Shown here in pieces: positions 11,074-24,535 of a stretch of DNA of 64,000 nt. The translations under genes and the position numbers were made by a program. Each line of letters starts with the position of its first letter. The stretch's first letter is position 1. The notes beneath the pieces are model-generated. The model made no database searches and was not told where the DNA came from. It saw nothing but the letters and a program-made list of their open reading frames with translations. The stretch lies in assembly GCA_902596515.1 (NCBI GenBank), contig CACJUF010000001.1, positions 62,001-126,000 of the forward strand, written 5' to 3'. The stretch is from an uncultured Pelagibacteraceae bacterium (lineage in GTDB: Bacteria > Pseudomonadota > Alphaproteobacteria > Pelagibacterales > Pelagibacteraceae).

Positions 11074-14000
11074 CTACTGATTTACTTGAGTTTCTGAGGC
11101 CTCAATCTTTTCTTGCTCAGATAAGAATTTGTTGTCATCCTCGAGTGCTTTTTTGTTCCATCTATTTTTGATATTTCCTGTTCCAGCAGGTACCAACCTA
11201 CCAACGATAACATTCTCTTTTAATCCATTTAACGGGTCAATTTTACCTTTAATTGCAGCATCAGTTAAAACTCTTGTAGTTTCTTGGAATGAAGCAGCGG
11301 AGATAAATGACTCTGTCTGTAAAGAAGCTTTTGTAATACCCATTAAAACTCTTTCACCTATTGCTGGCGTTTTATTCTCTGATTTGAGTTTTTCATTCAT
11401 ATTTTCAAATTTTATTCTGTCAACTATTTCACCTGGTAAATAAGATGAGTCCCCTGAAGATTTCACTTCTACTTTTTTCAACATTTGTCTTAAAATAGTT
11501 TCGATATGCTTATCATTTATGATTACACCTTGTAGTCTGTAAACTTCCTGAACCTGATTAACAAAATATTCAGTTAAATCTTTTATACCCATTATCCTTA
11601 AGATGTCATGTGGTAAAGGTTGACCATCAAGAAGATATTCGCCTTTTTTAATTTTTTCACCTTGGTTAAAGTTAATATGCTTTCCTTTAGGTATTAAATA
11701 ATTTGATGGTTCTCTTCCATCTTCAGGAACTATTGAAATTCTTTGTTTGCCCCTTACTTCTTTTCCAAAAATAACTTGTCCATCATTTTCAGCAATTATT
11801 GCACTATCTTTTGCTTTTCTTGCTTCAAATAACTCAGCAACTCTTGGTAGCCCTCCAGTAATATCTTTTGTTTTTGTTGTTTCTTTTGGAAGTCTAGCAA
11901 TTACATCACCTGCTGAAACTTTTTGTCCATCTTTAACTGATAGAATTGAGTCTGGAACAAGATAATATCTTGCTTCATTATCATCTGCTTTTTTAATTAC
12001 ATTACCTTTTTCATCTCTAAGAGTAATTCTTGGTTTTAAATCAGTACTTTTTGATTGTGCTCTCCAATCTATTACAGACTTAGATGATATACCTGTGGCA
12101 TCATCAGTAGTTTCTTGAATTGAAACTCCATCAATCAAATCAACATAACTTGAAATACCACTCTTCTCAGCAATAACAGGTGTAGTATAAGGATCCCATT
12201 CACAAATTTTAGTATTTGCTTTTACTTTGTCACCATTTTTAAAAAATAGTTTTGATCCATAAGCAACTTTATAGACTGCAATTTGTACACCATTATCATC
12301 TTCAATAGAAAGTTGAGTATTACGTCCCATTACAATCAAATTCTTTTTAGAGTCTTCTAAAATATTTGAGTTTAAGATCTTTAAAGTTCCCTCACTTTTA
12401 GTTACTATTTGTGAATCTTGTTTCACTGAAGCTGTTCCACCAACGTGGAAAGTTCTCATTGTAAGCTGGGTACCAGGTTCTCCGATTGACTGAGCGGAAA
12501 TCATACCTATAGCTTCACCAACGTGAACCATTTTACCTCTAGACAAATCTCTTCCGTAACAATTAGCGCAAACTCCCTCTTTTGAACTACAAGTCATCAC
12601 TGAGTAAACTTTAAGTGATTTTATTCCAGCAGAATCAATTTTATCGCAGCCAGCTTCATCGATCATAGTCGATTTTTTTAGAATAATTTCACCTGTTAAA
12701 GGATGTTTAACATCTGAAGCTGTAACTCTACCTAAAGATCTCTCAGATAAACTGACGACAACATTTCCACCTTCTAAAATTTCAGAAAGTTCTATAAATC
12801 CTGGATTGTCACAATTCTTTTTAGTAATTGTCAAATCTTGCGCTACGTCACATAATCTTCTAGTTAAATATCCTGAGCTTGCTGTTTTTAAAGCTGTATC
12901 AGCTAAACCTTTTCTAGCTCCATGGGTAGAGTTAAAATATTCTAAAGCAGTTAATCCCTCCTTAAAATTTGAAGTAATTGGACTTTCAATAATCTCACCA
13001 GACGGTTTTGCGATAAGACCTCTCATACCAGCTAATTGTTTCATTTGTGCAGCTGAGCCTCTAGCGCCACTGTCAGCCATCATAAATACTGAGTTAATCT
13101 TTAAACCTTCTTTAGTTTTTTCAGTTGCGGAAATACCTTTCATCATTTCACCAGCTACACGATCAGTACATTTTGACCAAGCATCAACAACTTTATTATA
13201 TTTTTCACCTCTAGTGATAAGTCCCTCAGCATATTGAGTTTCATAATCTGAGATTAATTTTTTTGTATCATCTATTAATTGGGTTTTGCTTTCTGGTATA
13301 ACTAAGTCATCTTTACCAAAAGAAATTCCAGCTTTAAAAGCATGTTTAAAACCTAAATCCTTTAATTTATCACAGAAAATAACTGTTGTTTTTTGACCAC
13401 AAAATCTAAAAACAATATCGATCACCTCAGAAACAACTTTTTTTGGAAGCAATCTATCAACCAATGAAAATTTAATGTCTTTGTTTTTTGGTAATAAGTT
13501 AGCTAATAAAAATCTACCAGCTGTTGATGTATATTTTTCAAACTTCTTATTTCCGTTTTCATCAACAGTTTCAAATCTTGATATAATTGTACTATGAACT
13601 TTTAGTTGTCCTGAAGACAAAGCGAATTCTATTTGATCTGCATTTAAAAAGTATCCTGCTGGTTTATCAGTTAACGGTTCTTGTGATAAATAGTAAATTC
13701 CTAAAATCATATCCTGACTTGGAACAATAATCGGTTTACCGTTTGATGGTGATAAAATATTGTTTGTTGATAGCATCAATATTCTTGCTTCTAGTTGAGC
13801 TTCTAAACTTAAAGGAACGTGCACAGCCATTTGATCCCCATCAAAATCAGCATTAAATGCTGCACATGTGAGAGGGTGCAACTCAATAGCATCTCCCTCA
13901 ATTAATTTTGGTTCAAAAGCTTGCACACCTAATCTATGAAGCGTTGGAGCTCTATTCAATAAAACTGGGTGTTCTCTAACAATTAGCTCTAAAGCGTCCC

Positions 14001-15237
14001 ATACTGCATTAGTCTCTTTTTCAACAAGTTTTTTTGCTTGTTTGATTGTTGAAGCTAATCCCAGTTTATTTAATCTTGCATATAAAAATGGTTTAAATAA
14101 TTCTAATGCCATTTTTTTTGGTAATCCACACTCATGCAATTTTAAGTCAGGTCCAACAACAATCACAGATCTTCCAGAATAATCTACACGCTTACCTAAA
14201 AGATTTTGTCTAAATCTTCCTTGTTTACCCTTCAACATTTCTGCTAAAGATTTTAATGGTCTTTTTCCAGTTCCAGTTATTACTCTTCCTCTTCGACCAT
14301 TATCAAATAAAGCATCAACAGATTCTTGCAGCATTCTTTTTTCATTCCTTACAATAATGTCAGGAGCTTTTAGATCCATTAATCTTTTTAAACGATTATT
14401 TCTGTTAATAACTCTTCTATATAAATCATTTAAATCTGAAGTAGCAAATCTACCACCATCCAAAGGAACTAAGGGTCTTAGCTCAGGTGGTATTACAGGA
14501 ACAACAGTCATGATCATCCACTCTGGTTTTTGACCTGTATCAATAAAAGACTCTATTAGTTTTAACCTTTTAATAGCTCTTTCCTCATTAACTTTTGATT
14601 TTGTTTCTTTAATATAACTAACTAAATTTTTCTTCTCTAATTCTAGATCAAGATTTTTAAGCATTTCAAGAACTGCCTCAGCTCCAATTCCAGCAGAGAA
14701 AGCTTCCTCGCCAAACTCATCTTGATATTTTGCTAATTCTTCCTCATTCAACAGTTGATTTTTTTTCAATCCAGTTAAGCCGGGTTCAATTACAATGAAA
14801 TTCTCAAAATAGAGAACTCTCTCAATTTCTTTCAATTTCATATCAACGGCAAGAGCTATTCTGCTAGGTAATGACTTTAAAAACCAAATATGCGCTACCG
14901 GAGTGGCAAGATTAATATGACCCATTCTCTCTCTTCGAACATTTGACTTTGTGACCTCAACTCCACATTTTTCACAAATTATACCTCTGAATTTCATTCT
15001 TTTATATTTTCCACATAGACATTCATAATCTTTGATAGGACCAAAAATTCTTGCACAAAATAATCCATCCTTTTCCGGTCTGAAAGTTCTATAGTTGATA
15101 GTCTCAGGTTTTTTTATTTCACCATATGTCCAAGATTTTATTTTCTCTGGGCTTGCTAATGAAATTTTTATACTATTAAAATTTTGAGCTTCAGCTATCT
15201 CTGAATTTTTAAACAAATCTGTTATTTCTTTTTTCAT
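11074..15237 (-). CDS. rpoC: RNA polymerase subunit beta'
   Basis: [16 protein letters not shown] catalytic motif; 1387 aa. Confidence 0.99.
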   Translation of the reverse strand: MKKEITDLFKNSEIAEAQNFNSIKISLASPEKIKSWTYGEIKKPETINYRTFRPEKDGLFCARIFGPIKDYECLCGKYKRMKFRGIICEKCGVEVTKSNVRRERMGHINLATPVAHIWFLKSLPSRIALAVDMKLKEIERVLYFENFIVIEPGLTGLKKNQLLNEEELAKYQDEFGEEAFSAGIGAEAVLEMLKNLDLELEKKNLVSYIKETKSKVNEERAIKRLKLIESFIDTGQKPEWMIMTVVPVIPPELRPLVPLDGGRFATSDLNDLYRRVINRNNRLKRLMDLKAPDIIVRNEKRMLQESVDALFDNGRRGRVITGTGKRPLKSLAEMLKGKQGRFRQNLLGKRVDYSGRSVIVVGPDLKLHECGLPKKMALELFKPFLYARLNKLGLASTIKQAKKLVEKETNAVWDALELIVREHPVLLNRAPTLHRLGVQAFEPKLIEGDAIELHPLTCAAFNADFDGDQMAVHVPLSLEAQLEARILMLSTNNILSPSNGKPIIVPSQDMILGIYYLSQEPLTDKPAGYFLNADQIEFALSSGQLKVHSTIISRFETVDENGNKKFEKYTSTAGRFLLANLLPKNKDIKFSLVDRLLPKKVVSEVIDIVFRFCGQKTTVIFCDKLKDLGFKHAFKAGISFGKDDLVIPESKTQLIDDTKKLISDYETQYAEGLITRGEKYNKVVDAWSKCTDRVAGEMMKGISATEKTKEGLKINSVFMMADSGARGSAAQMKQLAGMRGLIAKPSGEIIESPITSNFKEGLTALEYFNSTHGARKGLADTALKTASSGYLTRRLCDVAQDLTITKKNCDNPGFIELSEILEGGNVVVSLSERSLGRVTASDVKHPLTGEIILKKSTMIDEAGCDKIDSAGIKSLKVYSVMTCSSKEGVCANCYGRDLSRGKMVHVGEAIGMISAQSIGEPGTQLTMRTFHVGGTASVKQDSQIVTKSEGTLKILNSNILEDSKKNLIVMGRNTQLSIEDDNGVQIAVYKVAYGSKLFFKNGDKVKANTKICEWDPYTTPVIAEKSGISSYVDLIDGVSIQETTDDATGISSKSVIDWRAQSKSTDLKPRITLRDEKGNVIKKADDNEARYYLVPDSILSVKDGQKVSAGDVIARLPKETTKTKDITGGLPRVAELFEARKAKDSAIIAENDGQVIFGKEVRGKQRISIVPEDGREPSNYLIPKGKHINFNQGEKIKKGEYLLDGQPLPHDILRIMGIKDLTEYFVNQVQEVYRLQGVIINDKHIETILRQMLKKVEVKSSGDSSYLPGEIVDRIKFENMNEKLKSENKTPAIGERVLMGITKASLQTESFISAASFQETTRVLTDAAIKGKIDPLNGLKENVIVGRLVPAGTGNIKNRWNKKALEDDNKFLSEQEKIEASETQVNQ

Positions 15238-15239
15238 AA

Positions 15240-18200
15240 TTAATTTAATTCCACATTTAATGCCAAAGATTTTATTTCTTTGACTAATACGTTGAAAGAC
15301 TCTGGTATACCTGACTCAAAGTTTTCTTCTCCTTTCACGATTGTTTCATATACTTTAACTCTACCTGCTACATCATCTGATTTTACAGTCAATATTTCTT
15401 GTAGAGTGTATGATGCACCGTAAGCTTCTAAAGCCCAAACTTCCATTTCACCAAATCTTTGACCACCGAGTTGTGCTTTACCACCTAATGGTTGTTGTGT
15501 AACTAAACTGTAAGGTCCAGTAGATCTAGCATGAATTTTATCCTCTACTAAGTGATGTAGCTTAAGCATATAAATAATTCCAACTGTTACTGGTCTATCA
15601 AATTTTTCTCCTGTTCTTCCATCCCATAAATATGTTTGTCCTGAGCCTGGTAATTTTGCTAATTCTAACATTTCTGTTACATCTTTTTCTTTTGCACCGT
15701 CAAACACTGGTGTTGATATTGCAATTCCATTCTTGAGATTTTCACATAAATCTTCAAACTCTGTTTTATTTAACTTATCAACTTTCTGACTATAGGTGTC
15801 GTCACCATAAACAGATTTAAGAAAGCTTGATATCTTTTCGGTTTTTTCAATCTTTTTTTGGTTTTCATTAACTAAATTTCTTACTTGTTCACCGAATTCT
15901 TTACATGCCCATCCTAAGTGTGTTTCTAAGATCTGACCCACGTTCATACGACTAGGAACTCCTAATGGATTTAAAACTATATCAACTGGTCTTCCATCTT
16001 CTCTGTAAGGCATATCCTCAACAGGAACAATTTTACTAACTACCCCTTTGTTCCCATGTCTACCAGACATTTTATCGCCTGGTCTTAGTCTTCTTTTAAT
16101 TGCAACAAAAACTTTAACCATTTTCATTACGCTTGGTAGAAGATCATCACCACTTCTAATTTTTAAAACTTTATCCTCAAATCTTTCAATAATATCCTGT
16201 TCAGCTTTATTATATTGGTCTTTTAATTGAGCAATTGCAGCATCATTTTTCGAATTTCCATCAGTAATTTTAAAAACATCGGTAATTGATAAACCATTGA
16301 TAGTATCAAAATCAAGTTTAGCACCCACATCAATATTTTTTATTTTTTTTGTCAAAGATGAGCCTGATAAAATTTGAGATGCTCTTTGCTTGATACTTCT
16401 TTCTAAAATTTCCTCCTCAACAATTTTATCTTGTTGAACTTGTTCAATCTCAGCACGTTCAATTGTTATAGATCTTTCATCTTTTTCGATACCGTGTCTA
16501 TTAAAAACTTTTACATCAACAACTGTTCCACTGCTTCCTCTAGACATTCTTAAAGATGTATCAGTTACATCTATGGCTTTTTCACCAAAAATTGATCTTA
16601 ATAATTTTTCCTCAGGTCCCGAGGCAGAGTCACCTTTTGGCGTAACTTTACCAACTAAAATATCACCAGCATTCACTTCAGCACCAATGTAAACGATACC
16701 AGATTCATCAAGATTTTTTAAAGCCTCCTCATTAACATTTGGAATATCTCTGGTAATTTCTTCTTCACCTAATTTAGTATCTCTTGCCATTATTTCATAT
16801 TCAACAATGTGAACTGACGTGAATACATCATCTGTAACACACCTTTCTGAAATCAAAATTGAGTCTTCAAAATTGTATCCTTGCCAAGGCATAAATGCGA
16901 CGGTAACATTTTTTCCTAAAGCTAATTCTCCTAATCTAGTTGATGGGCCATCGGCAATTATATCACCAGTTTTAACTTTATCTCCTACTCTAACTAACGG
17001 TCTTTGATTAATACAAGTATTTTGATTTGATCTTTTAAACTTTTGAAGATTATATATATCAACACTAGATTTAGTAAAATCTGTTTCCTCAGTTACTTTG
17101 ACAACAATTCTTTTTCCATCAATTTTATCAACTAATCCATCCCTCTTTGCTACAATTGTTACACCTGAATCGAGTGCAACATCACTTTCAATACCTGTTC
17201 CTACTAGTGGAGCTTCTGGTTTTAATAACGGAACTGCTTGTCTCATCATATTTGATCCCATTAAAGCTCTGTTAGCATCATCATTTTCTAAAAAAGGAAT
17301 AAGAGAAGCTGCTACTGATACTAATTGCTTTGGAGATACGTCAATATAATCAATAGTTTCAGGTTTCGATAATAAGAAGTTTAAGTTTTGTCTGCAAGAT
17401 ACAAGTTCCTCAACAATTTTATTATTCTTATCAAGCTTTGTGTTTGCTTGTGCGATTGTGTATTTAGTCTCCTCCATTGCAGAGAGATATTCAACTTTAT
17501 CTTGAACTACTCCATCTTTAACTCTTTTATATGGACTTTCTATAAATCCATATTTGTTAATTTTGGCATACGTTGATAAGCTATTAATTAAACCAATGTT
17601 TGGTCCCTCAGGAGTTTCAATTGGACATATCCTTCCATAATGAGTTGGATGAACGTCACGTACTTCAAAGCCTGCTCTTTCACGTGTTAAACCACCAGGT
17701 CCTAATGCTGATACTCTTCTTTTATGAGTTATTTCAGATAAAGGATTAGTTTGATCCATAAACTGAGACAGCTGTGAACTTGCAAAAAAATCCTTTAATG
17801 AGACTGTAAGTGGTTTAGCATTAATTAAATCTTGTGGCATAGCAGACTCTATATCAAGCGTAGTCATTTTTTCTTTAATTGCTCTTTCCATTCTATAAAC
17901 ACCAATTCTAGCCTGATTTTCAACAAGTTCTCCCACAGATCGGACTCGTCTATTTCCTAAATGGTCAATATCATCCACTTCATCTTTACCATCTCTAAGA
18001 TCAAGCATTTTATGAATTATTGCAATGATGTCATCATTTCTTAAAATTGTAATTTTATCAGAACACTCCAAATCCAACCTAGAATTCATTTTTACTCTAC
18101 CAACATCAGATAAATCATATCTATCGGAGCTAAAAAACAAATTATTAAATATTTGAGTTGCTATCTCAATTGTTGGTGGTTCACCAGGTCTTAGCATTTT

Positions 18201-19331
18201 GTAAATTTCAGTTATTGCCTCGTCTTTAGTATTATTTTTATCATTAAATATAGTAGTTAATAAATAACCACCTTTGTTAATTGAGTTAGTAACCGAAATG
18301 TCTAGAGTATAAATTTTTGCATCTAATATTTGTTGAATAATAGTTTCGTTTAATTCAGTTCCAATTTTGAGAGTACCACCTTCTTCATCGCTTATCTTAA
18401 TATCCTTGTGTAAAAATTTTCCATACAAAGATTCTTTTGATACTAAAATATTCTTTAGACCATCATTAGATAATTTTTTTGCATTTAAATAATTTATCTT
18501 ATCACCTAATTTTATGACAACTTTTCCAGTATTTGCATCAATAACTTCTTCTGAAAAATTTTTAGCTTTATAATTTTCTGGATTAAATTTTGTCTTCCAT
18601 TTTTGTGAGCTAGTATCATAGATAAATTTTTCATTTTCATAAAATTCGTCAGCGATATCTGATTTGGTAAATCCTAGAGCGAGTAATAAAGAAGAAGCGA
18701 AGATCTTTTTTTTCCTATCAATTTTAAAATATAGAAAATCTTTAACATCATATTCAAAATCTAACCATGAACCTCTATTTGGGATTACACGACAATTAAA
18801 TAGCAATTTACCACTTGCATGAGTTTTACCTTTATCATGATCAAAAAATACACCTGGACTTCTGTGCATTTGGTTAACAACTACTCTTTGTACACCATTA
18901 GTTATAAAAGTTCCACTGTTAGTCATCATTGGAACTTCTCCCATGTAAACTTCTTGTTCTTTTGCTGATAAAATATCTTTAGTATTATTTTCTTGATCTA
19001 TTTCGTAAACAACTAATCTAAGAGTACATTTTAATGCTGAAGAGTAGGTCAATCCTCTAGCGATACATTCTTCTACATCAAACTTTGGTTTTTCTAATCT
19101 ATAAGATACATATTCTAAAGTTGCCTTATCATTAAGATCTTCAATTGGAAAAATGCTTTTAAAAACTCTATCAAAACCTTTTGTTAATTCTAAATTTTCA
19201 GTGTTGAAATCTGTTAATTCTTTGTAAGAATTTTTTTGAACTTCAATCAAGTTTGGAATTGATAAACTTTCTTTAAGTTTACCAAAACTTTTTCTAATAT
19301 TTTTCTTTTCAGTAAAAGATATTTGCATCAA
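15240..19331 (-). CDS. rpoB: RNA polymerase subunit beta
   Basis: [20 protein letters not shown]; 1363 aa. Confidence 0.99.
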   Translation of the reverse strand: MMQISFTEKKNIRKSFGKLKESLSIPNLIEVQKNSYKELTDFNTENLELTKGFDRVFKSIFPIEDLNDKATLEYVSYRLEKPKFDVEECIARGLTYSSALKCTLRLVVYEIDQENNTKDILSAKEQEVYMGEVPMMTNSGTFITNGVQRVVVNQMHRSPGVFFDHDKGKTHASGKLLFNCRVIPNRGSWLDFEYDVKDFLYFKIDRKKKIFASSLLLALGFTKSDIADEFYENEKFIYDTSSQKWKTKFNPENYKAKNFSEEVIDANTGKVVIKLGDKINYLNAKKLSNDGLKNILVSKESLYGKFLHKDIKISDEEGGTLKIGTELNETIIQQILDAKIYTLDISVTNSINKGGYLLTTIFNDKNNTKDEAITEIYKMLRPGEPPTIEIATQIFNNLFFSSDRYDLSDVGRVKMNSRLDLECSDKITILRNDDIIAIIHKMLDLRDGKDEVDDIDHLGNRRVRSVGELVENQARIGVYRMERAIKEKMTTLDIESAMPQDLINAKPLTVSLKDFFASSQLSQFMDQTNPLSEITHKRRVSALGPGGLTRERAGFEVRDVHPTHYGRICPIETPEGPNIGLINSLSTYAKINKYGFIESPYKRVKDGVVQDKVEYLSAMEETKYTIAQANTKLDKNNKIVEELVSCRQNLNFLLSKPETIDYIDVSPKQLVSVAASLIPFLENDDANRALMGSNMMRQAVPLLKPEAPLVGTGIESDVALDSGVTIVAKRDGLVDKIDGKRIVVKVTEETDFTKSSVDIYNLQKFKRSNQNTCINQRPLVRVGDKVKTGDIIADGPSTRLGELALGKNVTVAFMPWQGYNFEDSILISERCVTDDVFTSVHIVEYEIMARDTKLGEEEITRDIPNVNEEALKNLDESGIVYIGAEVNAGDILVGKVTPKGDSASGPEEKLLRSIFGEKAIDVTDTSLRMSRGSSGTVVDVKVFNRHGIEKDERSITIERAEIEQVQQDKIVEEEILERSIKQRASQILSGSSLTKKIKNIDVGAKLDFDTINGLSITDVFKITDGNSKNDAAIAQLKDQYNKAEQDIIERFEDKVLKIRSGDDLLPSVMKMVKVFVAIKRRLRPGDKMSGRHGNKGVVSKIVPVEDMPYREDGRPVDIVLNPLGVPSRMNVGQILETHLGWACKEFGEQVRNLVNENQKKIEKTEKISSFLKSVYGDDTYSQKVDKLNKTEFEDLCENLKNGIAISTPVFDGAKEKDVTEMLELAKLPGSGQTYLWDGRTGEKFDRPVTVGIIYMLKLHHLVEDKIHARSTGPYSLVTQQPLGGKAQLGGQRFGEMEVWALEAYGASYTLQEILTVKSDDVAGRVKVYETIVKGEENFESGIPESFNVLVKEIKSLALNVELN

Positions 19332-19382
19332 TGTTTAACACTGATTAATACGATTAATCAGAGCTAAAAAAATCCTTTTAAT

Positions 19383-19748
19383 TTATTTAAGTTCTACTTT
19401 AGCGCCTGCAGCTTCTAATTTAGCCTTAATTTCTTCAGCTTCTTTTTTAGGAACGCCAGATTTTACTTCTTTAGGCGCACCTTCAACTAAATCTTTAGCC
19501 TCTTTTAGGCCTAGTGAAGTTGCTGCTCTTACTTCTTTAATAACGTTAATTTTTTTATCTCCTGCAGAAACTAACATGATAGTAAAGTCATCTTTATCTT
19601 CTGCCGCTGCCGCTGCCCCTGCTGCTGCTGGAGCTGCTACTGCCATTGGGGTAACACCCCATTTTTCTTCTAATTGTTTAGAAAGATCTGCTGCCTCTGC
19701 AACAGTCAAACTTGATAAATCTTCAATAATTTTATTTAGGTCAGGCAT
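19383..19748 (-). CDS. rplL: 50S ribosomal protein L7/L12
   Basis: Ala-rich hinge, [25 protein letters not shown]. Confidence 0.98.
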   Translation of the reverse strand: MPDLNKIIEDLSSLTVAEAADLSKQLEEKWGVTPMAVAAPAAAGAAAAAEDKDDFTIMLVSAGDKKINVIKEVRAATSLGLKEAKDLVEGAPKEVKSGVPKKEAEEIKAKLEAAGAKVELK

Positions 19749-19751
19749 TTT

Positions 19752-20273
19752 TTACTCTTTAGGTTGTGTTTCAGAATTTTCTGGAGGTAAACTACTCATT
19801 TTTTCCGATCGTGCAAGTAAAATACTGACTAATTTTGATGCAGAAGCGCTCAAAATTCCCACAATATTTGCTCTTGCTTCATCTAAAGTTGGTAAACTAG
19901 CTACATTTAATACTCCTGCTTGATCTAAAACCTCATTATCCATGATTCCACCAATCAATTTTAGATTCTCATTGTCCTTAGCAAATTTTGATAAAATTCT
20001 AGCAGACATAATAGCGTCCTCTCCAAAAGCTACTGCGGTCGGTCCAGTAAACAATTTTGATAAATCTTTACATTTAGTTTTTTCTAAAGCTAATTTTGTA
20101 ATTCTATTTTTTGTAATCTTAAAAACTATTCCATGTTCTCTCATTTTTGATCTTAATTCATCAAGTTGAGGCATTGTTAAACCTTGATAATGAGTTACCA
20201 AAACTGCTTTACTCTTTTCAAATTGTGCAGTCATTTCAGTTATATAATTTTTTTTTTGTTCTTTGTTCATCAT
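19752..20273 (-). CDS. rplJ: 50S ribosomal protein L10
   Basis: Family sequence and order. Confidence 0.95.
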   Translation of the reverse strand: MMNKEQKKNYITEMTAQFEKSKAVLVTHYQGLTMPQLDELRSKMREHGIVFKITKNRITKLALEKTKCKDLSKLFTGPTAVAFGEDAIMSARILSKFAKDNENLKLIGGIMDNEVLDQAGVLNVASLPTLDEARANIVGILSASASKLVSILLARSEKMSSLPPENSETQPKE

Positions 20274-20278
20274 AAAGG

Positions 20279-20965
20279 TTAAATACTTTTTCCTAACTTT
20301 AATTTATATGATACACCCATTGTTGACGTTATAAAGGCTGTCTTAATTAATTCACCTTTTATTGTATTATTAGATTTTTCTTTTTCAAGAGTTTCAATTA
20401 TTGCATTGTAATTTTTAATCAATTTATCATCAGAAAAAGATTTTTTACCAATACTAACACCAATATTTCCATCTTTGTCGTTTCTTATCTCTGCTTGACC
20501 AGATTTTGCATTTGTTATAGCTGTTTTTAAATCTTCAGTAACAGAGCCTAGTTTTGGATTAGGCATCAAGCCCTTTGGACCAAGTACTTTTCCTAATTTA
20601 GATAATTTAATCATCATAGAAGGTGTACAAATTAATTTTTCAAAATTTATTTCTCCGTTTTTGATCTTTTCAATAAAATCATCACTTCCAACAATATCTG
20701 CACCAGCTGATTTTGCACTGGCAGATTTTGCATCTTCGCAAACTACTGCAACTTTTACTTTTTTTCCTGAACCACCTGGAAGATTTACTACAGTTCTTAT
20801 ATTAATTTCATTTTTTTTTTGTTTATTGTTAATTTGAAAACTTAAATCAACCGACTCATCAAATTTTGTTGTGCAATTTTTTTTAATTATAGGAATTAAT
20901 TTTTCTATAACCTCAGAAGGTAATTCAGAAGTTTTTTCTGGTAATTTTTTGAATCTTTTAGACAT
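20279..20965 (-). CDS. rplA: 50S ribosomal protein L1
   Basis: LGKVLGPKGLMPNPKLGSVT. Confidence 0.97.
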   Translation of the reverse strand: MSKRFKKLPEKTSELPSEVIEKLIPIIKKNCTTKFDESVDLSFQINNKQKKNEINIRTVVNLPGGSGKKVKVAVVCEDAKSASAKSAGADIVGSDDFIEKIKNGEINFEKLICTPSMMIKLSKLGKVLGPKGLMPNPKLGSVTEDLKTAITNAKSGQAEIRNDKDGNIGVSIGKKSFSDDKLIKNYNAIIETLEKEKSNNTIKGELIKTAFITSTMGVSYKLKLGKSI

Positions 20966-20967
20966 TA

Positions 20968-21399
20968 CTAATCTTTAACCTCAATCCCCATAGATCTAGC
21001 TGAGCCAGCAATAATTTTTACTGCCTGCTCTAAATCTATTGCGTTTAAATCGTTCATCTTCTGTTTAGCAATTTCTTCTGCTTGCTTTTTTGTAATAGAG
21101 GCTACTATATTTCTACCTGGTTCTTGTGAACCACTTTTCAATTTTGCTGCCTCTCTAATAAAAAATGAGGCAGGAGGTGATTTAATTTTAAAATCAAATT
21201 TTTTGTCCTTGTAAACAGTAATTTCTACTGGAACAGGTTTTCCTGCTAAAGATTTTGTTTTATCATTAAAAGCTTTACAAAATTCCATTATGTTTACACC
21301 ACGCTGACCTAGAGCAGGACCAACTGGTGGTGCTGGATTAGCTTGACCACCTTTAATTTGTAGTTTTATAAATCCACTTATTTCTTTTTTCGCAGCCAT
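20968..21399 (-). CDS. rplK: 50S ribosomal protein L11
   Basis: [29 protein letters not shown]. Confidence 0.98.
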   Translation of the reverse strand: MAAKKEISGFIKLQIKGGQANPAPPVGPALGQRGVNIMEFCKAFNDKTKSLAGKPVPVEITVYKDKKFDFKIKSPPASFFIREAAKLKSGSQEPGRNIVASITKKQAEEIAKQKMNDLNAIDLEQAVKIIAGSARSMGIEVKD

Positions 21400-21929
21400 T
21401 AACTTGTTTTCTCCACTTGATTATATTCTAATTCAACTGGTGTCGGTCTTCCAAATATAGAAACAGAAACTTTTAATCTTGATTTCTCCTCATCAATTTC
21501 CTCGACCATTCCACTAAACGAAGCAAACGGTCCATCCACAACTTGGACTTTTTCACCAACGCTGTACTCTATACCAGATTTTGGCTGAGCTACACCATCT
21601 TTTATTTGACCTAAAATCTTCTCTATTTCTTTATCTGATACTGGAACAGGTATACCCTTAGTTCCTAAAAAGCCGCTTACTCTTTTTATATTTTTAATCA
21701 TATGATAAATGCTGTTATCCATTTCACTCTTAATAAGAACATAACCTGGAAAATATTTTTTTTTTCTTTGAACTCTTTTGCCTCTTTTAACCTCAGTAAC
21801 GTCGTGAGTTGGGACAATTATTTCATCAAATTTGTCTGAAATTTTTGCTTTTTCTGCTTCCTCTTTAATTAAGCCAGCAACTTTATTTTCAAAACTTGAG
21901 TGTGATTGAACTATATACCAGTTTTTCAT
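21399..21929 (-). CDS. nusG: Transcription termination/antitermination factor NusG
   Basis: [18 protein letters not shown] domain [16 protein letters not shown]. Confidence 0.97.
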   Translation of the reverse strand: MKNWYIVQSHSSFENKVAGLIKEEAEKAKISDKFDEIIVPTHDVTEVKRGKRVQRKKKYFPGYVLIKSEMDNSIYHMIKNIKRVSGFLGTKGIPVPVSDKEIEKILGQIKDGVAQPKSGIEYSVGEKVQVVDGPFASFSGMVEEIDEEKSRLKVSVSIFGRPTPVELEYNQVEKTS

Positions 21930-22120
21930 TATAAACTCACTTTAAGTAAAAGCTCTAAGAAAAACTTCAAAACTTGATCAAGTAAAAGAAAAAATAATGA
22001 CATCACTACTGCCATAGCAAACACCATCAAAGCGCCTTGTATTGTTTCCTTACCAGTCGGCCAACTAACTTTAAAAGCTTCTTGCTTAACTTCTTGAATA
22101 AATTTAATCGGGTTTTTCAT
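21929..22120 (-). CDS. secE: Preprotein translocase SecE
   Basis: F-x-QEVKQEAFKVSWPTGKE plus one TM; upstream of nusG. Confidence 0.95.
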   Translation of the reverse strand: MKNPIKFIQEVKQEAFKVSWPTGKETIQGALMVFAMAVVMSLFFLLLDQVLKFFLELLLKVSL

Positions 22121-22141
22121 AATATAATTTAATTTATCAAT

Positions 22142-22217
22142 TGGCAGGAGCGGAGGGACTCGAACCCTCAGCCTCCGGTTTTGGAGACCGGCGCTCTACC
22201 AATTGAGCTACACTCCT
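22142..22217 (-). tRNA. tRNA-Trp (anticodon CCA)
   Basis: Cloverleaf by eye: AGGAGTG...CGCTCCT acceptor, anticodon loop CTCCAAA, GGTTCGAGTCC T-arm, encoded CCA. Confidence 0.96.
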
Positions 22218-22226
22218 ATATAGAGT

Positions 22227-23417
22227 TTACTCTATAATTTTAGTTACAACTCCAGCGCCTACAGTTCTTCCACCTTCTCTAATTGCAAAATTCAGTTTTT
22301 CTGACATTGCAATGGGAGTTATTAATTTTACTGTAAACTTAGCATCATCACCTGGCATAACCATTTCAGTACCTGCTGGTAATTCAACTTCACCTGTAAC
22401 ATCTGTAGTTCTAAAATAAAATTGTGGTCTGTATTTAGTAAAGAAAGGAGTATGTCTGCCACCCTCTTCTTTTTTTAGTACATAAGCTTGCGCTTCAAAC
22501 TTTGTGTGTGGTGTAACTGAACCTGGCTTACAAAGAACTTGCCCTCTTTCAATATCAGTTCTTTCTACTCCCCTTAAAAGAACACCAACGTTATCACCTG
22601 CTTCACCTGAGTCTAAAAGCTTTCTGAACATTTCTACACCAGTACAAACTGATTTTTTTGTTTCCCTGATACCAACTATTTCTAGTTCATCACCAGTTTT
22701 TAATACACCAGACTCAACTCTACCTGTTGCAACTGTACCTCTTCCAGAAATGGAGAATACATCTTCAACTGGCATTAGGAAATCTTTATCTTTTGGTCTA
22801 TCTGGTTGAGGAATAAATTCATCAACATTTTTCATTAATTCCAAAATTGATTTTTTACCTATTTCCTCATCTCTTCCCTCAACAGCAGCAAGAGCGGAGC
22901 CTTTTGCAATAGGAGTTTTATCACCTGGAAATTTATATGAAGTTAACAATTCTCTTATTTCTTCTTCAACAAGATCGATCATTTCTTTGTCATCAACTTG
23001 ATCTACTTTATTTAAATAAACACAGATAGCTGGAACTCCAACTTGTCTTGCTAAAAGAATATGTTCTCTAGTTTGCGGCATAGGTCCATCAGCTGCATTA
23101 ACAACTAGGATAGCACCATCCATTTGTGCTGCACCTGTGATCATATTCTTTACATAGTCAGCGTGACCTGGGCAGTCTACGTGAGCATAATGTCTTTTCT
23201 CAGTTTCATATTCAACGTGAGCAGTAGATATGGTTATACCTCTTTCTTTTTCCTCTGGAGCTTTATCAATTTGATCATAAGCAATAGCTTGTGCACCACC
23301 AGTTTCAGATAAAACTTTAGTGATGGCTGCAGTTAAAGTTGTTTTACCATGATCGACATGACCAATTGTACCGATGTTACAATGTGGTTTATTCCTTACA
23401 AATTTTTCTTTAGACAT
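22227..23417 (-). CDS. tuf: Elongation factor Tu
   Basis: [18 protein letters not shown]; 396 aa. Confidence 0.99.
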   Translation of the reverse strand: MSKEKFVRNKPHCNIGTIGHVDHGKTTLTAAITKVLSETGGAQAIAYDQIDKAPEEKERGITISTAHVEYETEKRHYAHVDCPGHADYVKNMITGAAQMDGAILVVNAADGPMPQTREHILLARQVGVPAICVYLNKVDQVDDKEMIDLVEEEIRELLTSYKFPGDKTPIAKGSALAAVEGRDEEIGKKSILELMKNVDEFIPQPDRPKDKDFLMPVEDVFSISGRGTVATGRVESGVLKTGDELEIVGIRETKKSVCTGVEMFRKLLDSGEAGDNVGVLLRGVERTDIERGQVLCKPGSVTPHTKFEAQAYVLKKEEGGRHTPFFTKYRPQFYFRTTDVTGEVELPAGTEMVMPGDDAKFTVKLITPIAMSEKLNFAIREGGRTVGAGVVTKIIE

Positions 23418-23458
23418 TACTTTTTTTCCTCACTTTTCAATTTATAAATTTATATTCT

Positions 23459-23532
23459 TGGAGCGGGTAAAGGGAATCGAACCCTTACATCCAGCTTGGA
23501 AGGCTAGCGTTCTACCATTGAACTACACCCGC
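23459..23532 (-). tRNA. tRNA-Gly (anticodon TCC)
   Basis: GCGGGTG..acceptor, anticodon loop CTTCCAA, GGTTCGATTCC, encoded CCA. Confidence 0.95.
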
Positions 23533-23576
23533 ACAACCCCAAGAGTGTCACTCCAGTGTTATCTGAAATTATTGAA

Positions 23577-23662
23577 TGGTGGAGGGGGAAAGATTCGAAC
23601 TTTCGAAGACCGAAGTCAACGGGTTTACAGCCCGCCCCATTTGACCGCTCTGGAACCCCTCC
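23577..23662 (-). tRNA. tRNA-Tyr (anticodon GTA, long variable arm)
   Basis: GGAGGGG acceptor, anticodon loop CTGTAAA, class II variable arm, encoded CCA. Confidence 0.95.
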
Positions 23663-23791
23663 CTTAGGGGAAGTGTCCCCTTGTTCAATAAAGCTTCAAA
23701 CAACACGCGTTTTATATATTTTATTCATGTAATTGCAATATGAGAATTATTAAGAAATATAGTAAAAAACGTGTAAAACTGGATCAAAATT

Positions 23792-24535
23792 ATGAATAAA
23801 TCATCTTTTTTTATTATTGGACAGCATGCAGTTATAGAAGCGTTGAGAAACCCTAAAAGGAAAGTTTTAAGGGTATTTTTGACGGAAGAAAGTAAGAAAA
23901 ATATTCACAGAAAAAACCCAAATAAAAACTTATTAAATGATGTAAAGGTCTATTTTAAAACAAAAAAAGAATTAGATAAATATTCAACAAGAGAAAATTT
24001 ACTCCATCAAGGATATGTAGCTGAAATTGAGCATTTTTCTAAACCTATTCTAAAAGATTTTATAAAAGGAAAAACTAATATTAATCTTGTTTGTTTAGAT
24101 GGGGTAACTGATCCAAGAAATATTGGATCGTTAATTAGAAGTGCTGCTTCATTTAGTTTAGATGGTATCATAATTAAAGAAAGATTATTTCCTAAAGAAA
24201 GTAAAATTATGTTCAAAGCAGCTAGTGGAGCAATAGAGTATATGAATATTTTTGAAGTTTCTAATATCAATTCAACATTAAAAAATTTAAAAGAAAAAAA
24301 TTTTTGGGTATACGGGTTTGATGGGAAAGGAATGAAAAACTTCACTGATATTGAATGGAAAGGAAATAACATTCTTCTGTTTGGCTCAGAAGGTCATGGG
24401 ATGCACAAACATACATCTAAATATGCTGATTTTTTAGTTAGAATTGATATTAATAATAAAATTGAAAGTCTAAATATTTCAAATAGTGCAGCTATTGTTT
24501 TTCATCATCTTAATTTTTTAAAAAAACAAAAATGA
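23792..24535 (+). CDS. rlmB: TrmH/SpoU-family 23S rRNA 2'-O-methyltransferase (RlmB-like)
   Basis: GQHAVIEALRNPKRK; VTDPRNIGSLIRSAASF; LFGSEGHGM; SLNISNSAAI. Confidence 0.93.
   Translation: MNKSSFFIIGQHAVIEALRNPKRKVLRVFLTEESKKNIHRKNPNKNLLNDVKVYFKTKKELDKYSTRENLLHQGYVAEIEHFSKPILKDFIKGKTNINLVCLDGVTDPRNIGSLIRSAASFSLDGIIIKERLFPKESKIMFKAASGAIEYMNIFEVSNINSTLKNLKEKNFWVYGFDGKGMKNFTDIEWKGNNILLFGSEGHGMHKHTSKYADFLVRIDINNKIESLNISNSAAIVFHHLNFLKKQK

Noticed and set aside
12806-13237. 143-aa plus-strand ORF opposite rpoC
   Set aside because: Antisense of a highly conserved coding region; no independent evidence
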